Assembly: GCA_028817665.1 (NCBI GenBank)
Contig: JAPPPF010000298.1
Span: forward strand, 1-36,449
Reading direction: 5' to 3'
DNA length: 36,449 nucleotides
DNA from: Magnetovibrio sp.
Lineage (GTDB): Bacteria > Pseudomonadota > Alphaproteobacteria > Rhodospirillales > Casp-alpha2
In this document: positions 1-9,041 of the stretch, piece by piece
How the letters are laid out: each line of letters starts with the position of its first letter
Position numbering within the stretch: the first letter of the stretch is position 1
Program-made: the position numbers and the translations under genes
Notes under the pieces: model-generated
The model's database searches: none
Seen by the model: only the letters and a program-made list of their open reading frames with translations
Told to the model about the DNA's origin: nothing

Positions 1-2
1 AG

Positions 3-563
3 CTGTTCGGCAAGACGCTCGGCATCGTCGGCTACGGCCACATCGGCCGCGAGGCGGCCACCCGCGCCCGCGCCTTCGGCATGCGGATCGAGGCCGTGTC
101 GCGCCGCCCGCCGGCGCCCGACGCCGTCCAGCCCGACCATTTCGCCGGCATGGACGACCTCGACCGCTTGCTTGGGGAAAGCGATTACGTCCTCGTCACC
201 CTGCCGCTATCCGACGAAACCCGAGGCCTGTTCGACGCCGGCCGCTTCCATGCGATGAGCGCCGAGGGCGTGATCATCAACGTCGGCCGTGGCGAGGTCC
301 TTGACGAGACGGCGCTCTACAACGCCCTCTCGGACCGCCGGATCGGCGGCGCCGTCATCGACGTCTGGTACCAGTATCCGAAGCGCGGCGAGGTCGACCC
401 GCCGCCGTCGCGCCACCCCTTCGAGGACCTCGACAACGTCATCATGACACCGCACTCGAGCGCCCGCTCGGAAGCCATGCGGACGCGGCGCTGGACCTTC
501 GTAGCGCGCAACCTCGACCGCTTCGCCCGCGGCGAGACGCTGGAGAACGTCCTCTTCGAGTGA
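3..563 (+). CDS. D-isomer specific 2-hydroxyacid dehydrogenase, C-terminal part (truncated by window edge)
   Basis: Frame is open from base 3: LFGKTLGIVGYGHIGRE (GxGxxG Rossmann motif), then NVGRGEVLDETALYNAL and NVIMTPHSSARSEAM, typical of the family. Confidence 0.9.
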   Translation: MFGKTLGIVGYGHIGREAATRARAFGMRIEAVSRRPPAPDAVQPDHFAGMDDLDRLLGESDYVLVTLPLSDETRGLFDAGRFHAMSAEGVIINVGRGEVLDETALYNALSDRRIGGAVIDVWYQYPKRGEVDPPPSRHPFEDLDNVIMTPHSSARSEAMRTRRWTFVARNLDRFARGETLENVLFE

Positions 564-673
564 CGCCCGGGGCCGGGCATTTTCAACCGCTGGAACGATC
601 GCCGCCGCGGGCTTGCCCCGTCGGCCCGATTACGTTGATATGCCCGCACCGCCGAGCAAACCGGGGAACCGAC

Positions 674-1303
674 ATGAAACTCTATGATTACAAGATGGCG
701 CCGAACGCCCGCCGGGTGCGCATGTTCGCCGCCGAGAAGGGCATCGAGCTGGAGATGGCGAGCGTCGACCTCGGTCAGCGCGAGCAGTTGGAGGACGGCT
801 ACAAGGCCGTCAACCCGCGCCTCGCCGTGCCGGCCCTGGAACTGGACGACGGCACGGTGATCACCGAAAGCATCGCCATCTGCCGCTACCTCGACGAAAT
901 CCAGCCCGACCCGGCGCTGTTCGGCACGGGCGCCAAGGGCAAGGCGACGGTCGAGATGTGGCACCGCCGGATGGAGTTGGAGGGCCTGCAGCCGGTCGCC
1001 GACGCGGTCCGCAATTCGGTCAATTTCTTCGCCGGGCGCGCCATCGCCGGGCCCGTCGACTTCGAGCAAATCCCAGCGCTAGCCGAACGCGGCAAGCAGC
1101 GGATCGACCTCTTCTACGCCATGCTCGACGCGCATCTGGCCGATAACGCGTTCATCGCCGGCGAGGCCTTCAGCATCGCCGACATCGCCGCCGTCGTCGC
1201 CTGCGATTTCGCCAAGGTGGCGAAAAAGCGTATCGGCGACGAGACGCCGAACCTGAAACGCTGGTACGACGCCGTCTCGGCGAGGCCAAGTGCCGCGGCC
1301 TAA
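674..1303 (+). CDS. Glutathione S-transferase family protein
   Basis: MKLYDYKMAPNARRVRMFAAEKGIELEM... with VPALELDDGTVITESIAICRYLDE (GST N-terminal thioredoxin fold) and AFSIADIAAVV C-terminal motif; ATG at 674 preferred to the longer ORF start. Confidence 0.9.
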   Translation: MKLYDYKMAPNARRVRMFAAEKGIELEMASVDLGQREQLEDGYKAVNPRLAVPALELDDGTVITESIAICRYLDEIQPDPALFGTGAKGKATVEMWHRRMELEGLQPVADAVRNSVNFFAGRAIAGPVDFEQIPALAERGKQRIDLFYAMLDAHLADNAFIAGEAFSIADIAAVVACDFAKVAKKRIGDETPNLKRWYDAVSARPSAAA

Positions 1304-2277
1304 GGCGCCGCGCAGGGATAGGGCCAGATCCGCTTGGTGTCGGCGGGCTGGAAACCGCCGCCCCGCCTCATGTAGGGCACGGCGACGCGCTTGTCCGCGG
1401 CCGGCAGCGCCGCCAAGGAGCGTGAATCATAGGGCGGCCGGGCGCGGTAGAAGGCGTTCGGGTCCATCCAGTAGCCGTCCTTCGGGGTCGCGAACCGGCC
1501 GTCGTTGGTCCATTCGGGGCTGTCGCTGTAGAGAATGGCGAAATGCAGCGCGTCGCGGCGCACCCGGCGACCCATCTTGCCCGTGTTGGCGGTCCGGCCG
1601 ACCTCCTGGCCCATGGCCACGGCCGCGCCGATGGCCAGCGGCGACATCGCCTCCAGGTGGGTGTATTGGGAATAGGTCCAGAAGCCGAGTCCGGTCTGCG
1701 CCGGCGCGTGGCGCAGCATGACCTCGATCCCTTTCCGGTTGCCCTCGTTCTCGAACTTGCCGATCACCGTGCCGGCGGCGACGGCCAGGATCGGCGTGCC
1801 GCGCGGCTGCGGGATATCCACCCCCTTGTGGATCGCCGGCCACGGCCGCTTGTGGGAATAATCGATGGCCCATTGCTCGCTGTCGATCTCCGGGCAATCG
1901 GCGCCGCCGATGAAGGCCGCGGAAAGGCCCGTCTCGGTGCCGCCCCGGACCTTCTGGACGGCGACCGCCATTTCCGTTTCGGCGCGATCGCTGATCTTAC
2001 CGATCATCAGGCGCACCTCGCGGGATATCCGGTCGGGCGGGATGAACCCCTCCATGCTTTCGCATGCCGTGCACGGCGGCACCGCGCCGCGGCCACCACC
2101 ATCCGACCCGCGGCGGCGCTTCTTGCCCTTGCGGCGTTCGCCCGATTGGGCGAGCAGCGGTTCCGGCGGGGCCGCGCTGGCGCCATCCGCCACCGCGCCC
2201 ACCGCCGGCGCGCCAAGGGCGGCAGCGGCGATCATGGCCGAAGCCATGGCGTTGAGGATTTGGATGCGCATGATCAT
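1300..2277 (-). CDS. M23-family (LytM-like) peptidase domain protein, secreted
   Basis: N-terminal signal-like hydrophobic stretch; HKGVDIPQPRGTPILAVAAGTVI and DALHFAILY resemble M23 HxxxD / HxH motifs. Confidence 0.75.
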   Translation of the reverse strand: MIMRIQILNAMASAMIAAAALGAPAVGAVADGASAAPPEPLLAQSGERRKGKKRRRGSDGGGRGAVPPCTACESMEGFIPPDRISREVRLMIGKISDRAETEMAVAVQKVRGGTETGLSAAFIGGADCPEIDSEQWAIDYSHKRPWPAIHKGVDIPQPRGTPILAVAAGTVIGKFENEGNRKGIEVMLRHAPAQTGLGFWTYSQYTHLEAMSPLAIGAAVAMGQEVGRTANTGKMGRRVRRDALHFAILYSDSPEWTNDGRFATPKDGYWMDPNAFYRARPPYDSRSLAALPAADKRVAVPYMRRGGGFQPADTKRIWPYPCAAP

Positions 2278-2330
2278 GGCGAATCGGTTTCATCCGTCCG
2301 AACCGGACGATGTTAACATGGGATCACGGC

Positions 2331-2434
2331 CAGAAAGAACCGGCCCCCGGGTTCTCCGGCGGCCGGTTCCCTCTTGAGGGTCGATTGGAAATCCCGAATC
2401 GAGATTGTTCCAATGAACCGCTTATTAGACGATT
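2331..2434 (-). ncRNA. Candidate small RNA or structured 5' leader of the M23 gene
   Basis: Minus strand: TATAAT (2447-2442) next to a perfect palindrome, then about 100 nt containing ATTGGAA...TTCCAAT, CCCTCAAGAGGG, and a strong GC hairpin GAACCGGCC(...)GGCCGGTTC followed by TTTCT. Confidence 0.3.
2337..2369 (-). terminator. Intrinsic terminator-like hairpin
   Basis: Perfect 9-bp inverted repeat GAACCGGCC/GGCCGGTTC, loop can add CCGG/CCGG pairs; followed on the minus strand by TTTCT. Confidence 0.45.
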
Positions 2435-2449
2435 CCCGGCCATTATACC

Positions 2450-2465
2450 TGTGACATATGTCACA
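2450..2465. promoter_or_regulatory. Perfect 16-bp palindrome matching the CRP/FNR-superfamily consensus TGTGA-N6-TCACA
   Basis: TGTGACATATGTCACA read directly; TATAAT on the minus strand 2 bp downstream. Confidence 0.55.
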
Positions 2466-2482
2466 TGGCTAGAGATCTATGT

Positions 2483-3712
2483 CTAAAAATTAGGCGCTTG
2501 CGCGAGCCGGGGCACGGGCCGATCGTTGATCGGCAGGTGCAGCAACGCGCTGGCCACGCCGAGCGCGACACCGGCCGTCCAGATGACGTCGTAGTCGCCG
2601 GTGGCGTCGAACAGCCGGCCGCCGAGCCAGACCCCGGTGAAGCTGCCCAGCTGATGGCTCAGGTAGACGACGCCGAAGAGCACGCCCATGTAGCGGGTGC
2701 CGAAGATCTGCGCGACCAGACCGGACGTCGCCGGCACCGTGCTCAGCCACAGGAGGCCGATGGCCGAGGCGAACAGCACCACCGTCACCGTGCTCACCGG
2801 CAGCATGACGAAGGCCGCGATCACCAGCGACCGGGTGAAGTAGATGGAGCTGAGCAGGTATTTCTTCGGGAACCTGCCGCCGAGCCAGCCCGACAGCCAA
2901 CTGCCGGCCATGTTGAACAGCGCGATCAGCATCAGCGCCGTCGCGCCCAGCGCGGCGCTGGCGCCCTGGTCGGTCAGGTAGGCCGGCAGGTGGATGGCGA
3001 TGAAGGCGACATGAAAGCCGCAGACGTAGAAACCGGTGGTGAGCAACAGGAAACCGCGGTGCGCCACGGCCTCGCGGATCGCCTCGCCGAGCTTCATGTC
3101 CGTATCCTTGCCGGTTTCCGGCGTGATCGCGCCGCTCATGGAGAACGCCATCGGCACGATCAGGCCGGCCATGGCCGACAGCGCCACCAAGGTGACGACC
3201 CAGTCGTATCCGGAAATCAGCGATTGGCTCATCGGCACCACCACCAACTGCCCGCCGGTGGCCAGGGCGGTGACGATGCCGAGCCAGAGACTGCGCTTCT
3301 CCGGCGGCGCCACCTGCCCGACCACGGAAAGCACCAGCGGCAGCCCGCAGGCGCCGAGCCCCATGCCCGCCATGATGCCGGCGCCGGCGAACATGAACCC
3401 GGGCGTCGTCGCCTGGCTCATGGCGAGGATGCCGAGCGCGAACACCAGGCCGCCGAGCGCCACCGTGCGCGGCGCGCCCCAGCGGTCGGCGAGCGCGCTG
3501 GCGAAGGGCACGGCGAGGCCGATCACTAGGTTCTGGGTGGCCAGCGCGAAGGACAGCGATTCCCGGCCCCAGCCGAGGTCCGTGGTGATCGGGTGCATGA
3601 ACAGCCCGAAGCTCTGGCGGATGCCGAACGACGTGAACACGATCAGCGCCGCCGCCATCAGGACGAACAGCGGGCTGCGCCAGAAGGTACCGGCGGCCGG
3701 GCGATCGGTCAT
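2483..3712 (-). CDS. MFS transporter
   Basis: 409 aa with many hydrophobic segments; RQSFGLFMHPITTDLGWGRESLSFALATQNLVIGLAVP typical of MFS N-terminal half. Confidence 0.9.
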   Translation of the reverse strand: MTDRPAAGTFWRSPLFVLMAAALIVFTSFGIRQSFGLFMHPITTDLGWGRESLSFALATQNLVIGLAVPFASALADRWGAPRTVALGGLVFALGILAMSQATTPGFMFAGAGIMAGMGLGACGLPLVLSVVGQVAPPEKRSLWLGIVTALATGGQLVVVPMSQSLISGYDWVVTLVALSAMAGLIVPMAFSMSGAITPETGKDTDMKLGEAIREAVAHRGFLLLTTGFYVCGFHVAFIAIHLPAYLTDQGASAALGATALMLIALFNMAGSWLSGWLGGRFPKKYLLSSIYFTRSLVIAAFVMLPVSTVTVVLFASAIGLLWLSTVPATSGLVAQIFGTRYMGVLFGVVYLSHQLGSFTGVWLGGRLFDATGDYDVIWTAGVALGVASALLHLPINDRPVPRLAQAPNF

Positions 3713-4086
3713 TTCAGGAGTTCCTCCTCATCCCCGGCCGGAAAGGTAGCGGAAATCGGCGCCCGGAGGAACGGATTACTCGGCTGGCGCCGCCGGGCGC
3801 CGGGACGCGCCCGGCCCGTGATCAACCGGCGGACGCGGCATCGGCGTTTGGAACGGCGGTTGATGACGGCTTCCGGACGGCAGGCGGACGGAATATCGGG
3901 GCCATTCCCAATCATGCCGACACATGACGACGGATGCATACACCTGGATGGAGGATCAAGCGCGTGGCCGGCTCGCCGGCGCCAACTGGGGCCTTTACGC
4001 GACGCCGGGAATGCCCAATATATGAGGCTACGCGATCACCGAGGGGCCGGCGCGGCAATCGGCCCCGAATCCCGAGGAGGCGAGAC

Positions 4087-5925
4087 ATGGGTGGCTGGCA
4101 AGGCAAGGTACTGCGCGTCGATCTGAGCGCGGGCACGACGGCGTCGGAACCGCTCAACCAGGAATGGGCCGACCAGTACCTGGGCCAACGCGGCCTCGCC
4201 TCCAAGTACCTCTACGAGGAAATGGACCCCGCCGCGGACCCGCTCTCGCCGGAAAACAAGATGATCTTCGCCACCGGGCCGCTGACCGGAACCATGGCCT
4301 CGACGGGCGGGCGCTGGTCGGTGGTCACCAAGGGCGCGCTCACCGACGCCATCGCGTGCTCAAACTCCGGCGGCTACTTCGGCGGCGAGCTGAAGCTGGC
4401 CGGCTGGGACATGGTGATCTTCGAGGGCAAGTCTCCGCACCCCGTCTATCTCATGATCCGCGACGACGACGCGCAGATCCTTGACGCCCGCGACTTCATC
4501 TGGGGCGAGACCGCCTGGGTCGCCGAGGACAGCATCAAGGCCAAGCATCAGGACCCGCTGATCCGGATCGCCTCCATCGGCCGCGCCGGCGAGGCGCGGG
4601 TGCGCTTAGCCGGCGGCCGGCACGCCCAGGCCCCGGCCGCCGGGCGCGCAGGCGGCGGTGCCGGGCGGGGCGCGAAGAACCGGAAGGCGGTGGCGGTGCG
4701 CGGCACCACCGGCGTCGCCGTCCACGACCCGAAGCGGTTCATGCAGGTGGTCGGCGAGATGCGCCAGAAGCTCGATACCCACGCGGCGCGCGAGCGCCTC
4801 GGCCGGGTCGGCACCCACGCCATGATGGACAACACCAATGCCTACGGCTCGCTGCCCACCCGGAACGGCCGCGACGTCCAGTTCGACGGCCACGACGCGG
4901 TCAAGGTGAAGACCGCGCACACGCCGAGGCGCTCGGACCGCAAGGCCAACGTGATCTCGTCGAAGGCCTGCTTCAGCTGTTCCATCGGCTGCGGGCGCAT
5001 CGCCAAGATCGACCCCGAGCACTTCACCGTGGTCGAGGAAACGGCGAAGAAGCGCTACGGCAACGCCATCGGCGGGCTCGAGTACGAGAGCATCTTCGCC
5101 CTCGCCCCGATGGTCGGCTGCTCGGACCTGAGCGCCGCCACCTACGTCAACGCGCTCTGCAACGAGGACGGCATGGACCCGATCTCCTTGGGCGGCTCCA
5201 TCTCGGCGGCCATGGAGCTCTTTGAGGAAGGCGTCATCACCGAGAAGGAGACTGGCGGCATCAAGCTCAACTTCGGCAACGCCGAGGCCATGTGCCGGGT
5301 TGCCGAGGAAGCGGCCCGCGGCGAAGGCTTCGGCGCCGAGGTCGGACTGGGCTCGAAGCGGCTCTGCGAGAAGTACGGCCGCCCGGAACTGTCGGTTTCC
5401 GTGAAGGGCCTGGAATTCCCCGGCTACGATCCGCGCGCCATGCAGGGCATGGGCCTCGCCTACGCCACCTCGAACCGCGGTGCCTGCCACATGCGGGCCA
5501 GCCCCTTCGTCGACGACTTCTCCCACGTGCGCCCCGACGGCAAGGCGCAGATCGTCAAGGACACCCAGGACGCCAACGCCGGCAAGGACGCCACCGGCCT
5601 CTGCGCCTTCGCCGGCAACGCCTGGGACTTGAGCGATTACGCGGCGCAGATCGACGCCGCCTGCGGCGGCGGCTGGGACGCCGAACGCCTGACCCAGACC
5701 GGCGAACGAATCTGGACGTTGGAGCGCCAGTTCAACATGCGCGCCGGCCTGACCAAGGCCGACGACACCCTGCCCGAGCGCTTCCTCAAGGAAGCCGCCA
5801 AGTCCGGCGTCGCCAAGGGCCGGGTCACGGAACTCGACAAGATGCTGCCGGAATACTACGAGATCCGCGGCTGGACCGCCGACGGCGTGCCGACCAACGA
5901 GACCCTGGACCGGATCGGGCTCTGA
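4087..5925 (+). CDS. Aldehyde:ferredoxin oxidoreductase (AOR) family tungsto/molybdopterin enzyme, with an anomalous internal stretch
   Basis: MGGWQGKVLRVDLSAG start after a GAGGAGG ribosome site; ATGPLTGTMASTGGRWSVVTKGALTDAIACSNSGGYFGGELKLAGWD; CFSCSIGC cluster motif; residues around 4582-4683 do not fit the family. Confidence 0.88.
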   Translation: MGGWQGKVLRVDLSAGTTASEPLNQEWADQYLGQRGLASKYLYEEMDPAADPLSPENKMIFATGPLTGTMASTGGRWSVVTKGALTDAIACSNSGGYFGGELKLAGWDMVIFEGKSPHPVYLMIRDDDAQILDARDFIWGETAWVAEDSIKAKHQDPLIRIASIGRAGEARVRLAGGRHAQAPAAGRAGGGAGRGAKNRKAVAVRGTTGVAVHDPKRFMQVVGEMRQKLDTHAARERLGRVGTHAMMDNTNAYGSLPTRNGRDVQFDGHDAVKVKTAHTPRRSDRKANVISSKACFSCSIGCGRIAKIDPEHFTVVEETAKKRYGNAIGGLEYESIFALAPMVGCSDLSAATYVNALCNEDGMDPISLGGSISAAMELFEEGVITEKETGGIKLNFGNAEAMCRVAEEAARGEGFGAEVGLGSKRLCEKYGRPELSVSVKGLEFPGYDPRAMQGMGLAYATSNRGACHMRASPFVDDFSHVRPDGKAQIVKDTQDANAGKDATGLCAFAGNAWDLSDYAAQIDAACGGGWDAERLTQTGERIWTLERQFNMRAGLTKADDTLPERFLKEAAKSGVAKGRVTELDKMLPEYYEIRGWTADGVPTNETLDRIGL

Positions 5926-6173
5926 TGCGGGTCCGGATCAAGCTGCTGGCGGCGGCCGAGATGCCGCCGGGATTCGACCAGTTCGGCGAGCGCGAGATGG
6001 ACCTGCCGGCCGGCGCCAGTCTCGCCGACGCCATGGCGGACATCAGCCTGCCGGCGGAGGAGACCTATACCTCCTTGGTCGGCGGCCAGGCGGTGCAGGC
6101 CGACGCGCGCGCCGGCCACGCCCTTTCCGACGGCGACGAGGTGACCCTGCTGCCCGCCATTCAGGGCGGCTAA
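5925..6173 (+). CDS. MoaD/ThiS-family small sulfur-carrier protein, partner of AOR
   Basis: 82 aa, ends in ...LLPAIQGG (C-terminal Gly-Gly), start overlaps the AOR stop (TGATG). Confidence 0.85.
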   Translation: MRVRIKLLAAAEMPPGFDQFGEREMDLPAGASLADAMADISLPAEETYTSLVGGQAVQADARAGHALSDGDEVTLLPAIQGG

Positions 6174-6179
6174 CACCTT

Positions 6180-6932
6180 CTAGGCGTTAACGAATTCCTG
6201 GTACTGCTGGGCCAGTTCCTGGGTCGCGATTTCCAGGAACCGCGCGCCGTGCTCGGCCTCGGCCAAGGCAGGGTTGGAGCCGATGCGGCCGTCCGGGAAG
6301 CTGCGGCGGTAATCCTCGGCGTCGAAGATCGAGCCATTGGGGGCGATCTCCGGCGACAGCGGCGCGGTGCGGACCCGGGCCGCGTCCTCGGGGAACAGGT
6401 GATAGGTCAACGCCACCTCGGATGCGGTGGCGTGGGAGCCGTCGGCGTCGCCGTAGAGTTCCTTCGCAAGCTCCATGACGCCCGGACAGGTGAACCAGTT
6501 CCGCATCACGCAACGCACGCTCGGCCGGTTCGACGCCGGCGCCAGGCTGCGCTCGGCGTAGACCTCGTTGAAGGCGGCGTTGGCGGTGGCGATGTTGCCG
6601 CCGTGGCCGTTGATGAAGAACATCCGGTCGAAGCCGTGCCGGGCCAGCGATTCGACGGTATCGCGGATCACCGCGATCAGGGTCGACGGACGCAGCGTCA
6701 TGGATCCGGGAAAGCCGAGGTGGTGCTGGGCCATGCCGACGCTGATGGTCGGCGCGACCATGATGCCGTGGCGCGCGCCGAGGTGATGGGCGATGCCCTC
6801 GGCGGTGAGCGCGTCGGTGCCGACGAAACCGGTGGGACCGTGCTGCTCGGTTGAGCCGATGGGAATGATGATGCCGGTCGAGTCCTTCAGGTAGGTCTCG
6901 ACTTCGGGCCAGGTGGCAAGTTGCAGGCGCAT
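6180..6932 (-). CDS. Creatininase family protein
   Basis: IIPIGSTEQHGPTGFVGTDALTAEGIA, FFINGHGGNIATANAAF, GSHATASEVALTYHLFPE. Confidence 0.88.
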   Translation of the reverse strand: MRLQLATWPEVETYLKDSTGIIIPIGSTEQHGPTGFVGTDALTAEGIAHHLGARHGIMVAPTISVGMAQHHLGFPGSMTLRPSTLIAVIRDTVESLARHGFDRMFFINGHGGNIATANAAFNEVYAERSLAPASNRPSVRCVMRNWFTCPGVMELAKELYGDADGSHATASEVALTYHLFPEDAARVRTAPLSPEIAPNGSIFDAEDYRRSFPDGRIGSNPALAEAEHGARFLEIATQELAQQYQEFVNA

Positions 6933-6990
6933 GGTTCCTCCTTGTCAGGGCCGCATTTTGGCGCCGCCGGGCCGCCTCGGCAACCTTCGA

Positions 6991-8931
6991 TCAGGCGGGC
7001 CCGCGGCGGAGCCGGCGGATCAGGAAGCGCGCCGGATGCAGCGCCAACGCGACGTCGCGCGACACCGGCAACGGCACCCCCCGGATCAGGCCGGCCAGCA
7101 CCTGGCCGGCGAGCGGCGCCGTGACGAACCCGCGCGCGCCGAACCCCGCCATCACGTAGAGACCCGGGCGGTAGGTGGCGCCGGGATAGGTCTCGGCGGG
7201 CTTGCCGTGGGTGAGGGCCGCGTAGTCGCGGCGGTAGGCGGCGCCGTCGGGCACCGGGCCGACCACCGGCAGGCGGTCCGTGGTGGTCGCGCGGCGCCCG
7301 GCCCATCCGCCCCGGACCCGCTCCGGCGTCAGGCCGAGCCCCGCCAGGCGCCGGTTCAGGACGTCCAGGTTGCGTCGGTCGTCGGCGTCGCGGAGGGCGC
7401 GCCAACCGCCCTCCGGCCACGCGTCGGGCCGGTCGAAAGTGGCGCCGAGGACATGCGCCTCGCCCACGCCGGTCTCCACCGGCGGCGTCAAATAGCCGCC
7501 GAAAGTCAGCGCGGAGCGAAGTTCCCGCGTCTCCGGCGACGGCGCCACGAAGGAAACCTGCCCCCGGTTGGCGTGCAATCCGAGATCATCGAAGCCGCAA
7601 TCGGCTTGCGCGTCGAGACCGCCGGCGCAAATCACCGCGGCGGCCTCACCGGCAGTGCCGCCGTCGCCGTCGACAAGCCGCCAGCCCTCCGAAACCGCCT
7701 CTAAACCCTGGACATCGGTGCCGAACCGGCACGCCGCCCCGTCCATCAGCCCTGCACAGACCCGTTCCGTATCGAGGACGCCGGCGTCGGCGAACCAGAC
7801 GCCCGGACCGCCCGGGTCGACGCCGGCTCGCGCCGCCGCTTGCGCCCGGGACACCGTCTCGGCGCCGGGGAACCCGGCGTAGCGGTCCGCATCCTGGCGG
7901 TCACGTCCCAACGCCAACAGGCCGCGATGCAGCCAGGCGCCGTCGATCGCCTCATAGGTCCGGACGGCCTCGGCGTAGGCCGACGCGTAGAACTCGGCCG
8001 CGGCGGTGCCGTCGTCGAGCGGCCGGGGATGCAGGATCCCGGCCGGCGTTCCCGAGGCGCCCTGGGCGGGCCCCGGCGCCCGGTCGTAGACCACCACCTC
8101 CGCTCCGGCGTCGGCGAGTGCCCGCGCCGCCGAGGCGCCGGCGATGCCCGCGCCGATCACCGCGACCGGACCGTGGGGCGGCCGTGGCGGCGCGAACCGG
8201 AACCAGGGATCGGCGACCGGCGGCGCGGCTTCTCCGGCAAAGGTGGCGGCGAGACATTCGCGCTTGGCCCCGTATCCCGGGCGTTTCCCGACCTCGAAGC
8301 CGACCGCCTGCAAGCCACGGCGCACCGCGCCGGCGGCGCTGAACGTCGCCAGCCGGGCGCCGGCGCGCGAACGGCGCGCGACAGCCGCCAGGACATCGTC
8401 CGACCACATGGCCGGGTTCCGCGTCGGCGCGAAACCGTCGAGATACCAGGCATCCGCGTCCGCTACCAAGGCATCGAGCGCCATCTCCACCGGCGCGTAG
8501 ACAAGCGTCAAGGTGACCCGGCCCCCGTCGAGGGTCCGCCGGTGGAAGCCTGGACGACGCGGCGGCAAGACGGCATTCAACGGTTCGGCGAGGTCCCGCA
8601 GCTCGCCGAACGCGGCGGTGGCCCGCAAGGCCTGCCCGGCGGTCATTGGAAAACCCTCGATGGCGACGTAGTGGAGTCGCGCATCGGCCGGCGCGGTAGC
8701 CCGCCATGACTGCCAGGTGGCGAGGAAGTTCAAGCCCGTGCCGAAACCCAGTTCGGCGACGGTGAACTCATCAACGCCGGCCCAGACATCCGGCGCCCCG
8801 ATCCCGTCCAGGAAGACGTGGCGGCTTTCGGCGAGGCCGTCGGCGGCGGAAAAGTAGATGTCGTCGAAGCGACCGGAGACGGGCGTTCCGCCGTCGCGCC
8901 ACGAAACCTCGGGATCGGCAAGCTCCGTCAT
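6991..8931 (-). CDS. mnmC: Bifunctional tRNA mnm5s2U34 methyltransferase / FAD-dependent cmnm5s2U oxidoreductase
   Basis: N-terminal FDDIYFSAADGLAESRHVFLDGIG...ELGFGTGLNFLATW (MnmD part) fused to VAVIGAGIAGASAARALADAGAEVVVYDRA FAD domain. Confidence 0.92.
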   Translation of the reverse strand: MTELADPEVSWRDGGTPVSGRFDDIYFSAADGLAESRHVFLDGIGAPDVWAGVDEFTVAELGFGTGLNFLATWQSWRATAPADARLHYVAIEGFPMTAGQALRATAAFGELRDLAEPLNAVLPPRRPGFHRRTLDGGRVTLTLVYAPVEMALDALVADADAWYLDGFAPTRNPAMWSDDVLAAVARRSRAGARLATFSAAGAVRRGLQAVGFEVGKRPGYGAKRECLAATFAGEAAPPVADPWFRFAPPRPPHGPVAVIGAGIAGASAARALADAGAEVVVYDRAPGPAQGASGTPAGILHPRPLDDGTAAAEFYASAYAEAVRTYEAIDGAWLHRGLLALGRDRQDADRYAGFPGAETVSRAQAAARAGVDPGGPGVWFADAGVLDTERVCAGLMDGAACRFGTDVQGLEAVSEGWRLVDGDGGTAGEAAAVICAGGLDAQADCGFDDLGLHANRGQVSFVAPSPETRELRSALTFGGYLTPPVETGVGEAHVLGATFDRPDAWPEGGWRALRDADDRRNLDVLNRRLAGLGLTPERVRGGWAGRRATTTDRLPVVGPVPDGAAYRRDYAALTHGKPAETYPGATYRPGLYVMAGFGARGFVTAPLAGQVLAGLIRGVPLPVSRDVALALHPARFLIRRLRRGPA

Positions 8932-9041
8932 CCGAGCGTCATAGCGCCGTTGGCCGGCGGCGGCAAACCCTGGAACGCCCGATGCCGTTTGGTTATGCTG
9001 CTTTCTCGAACCAAAAGACGCCTACAGCAGAGGAGGAGACA

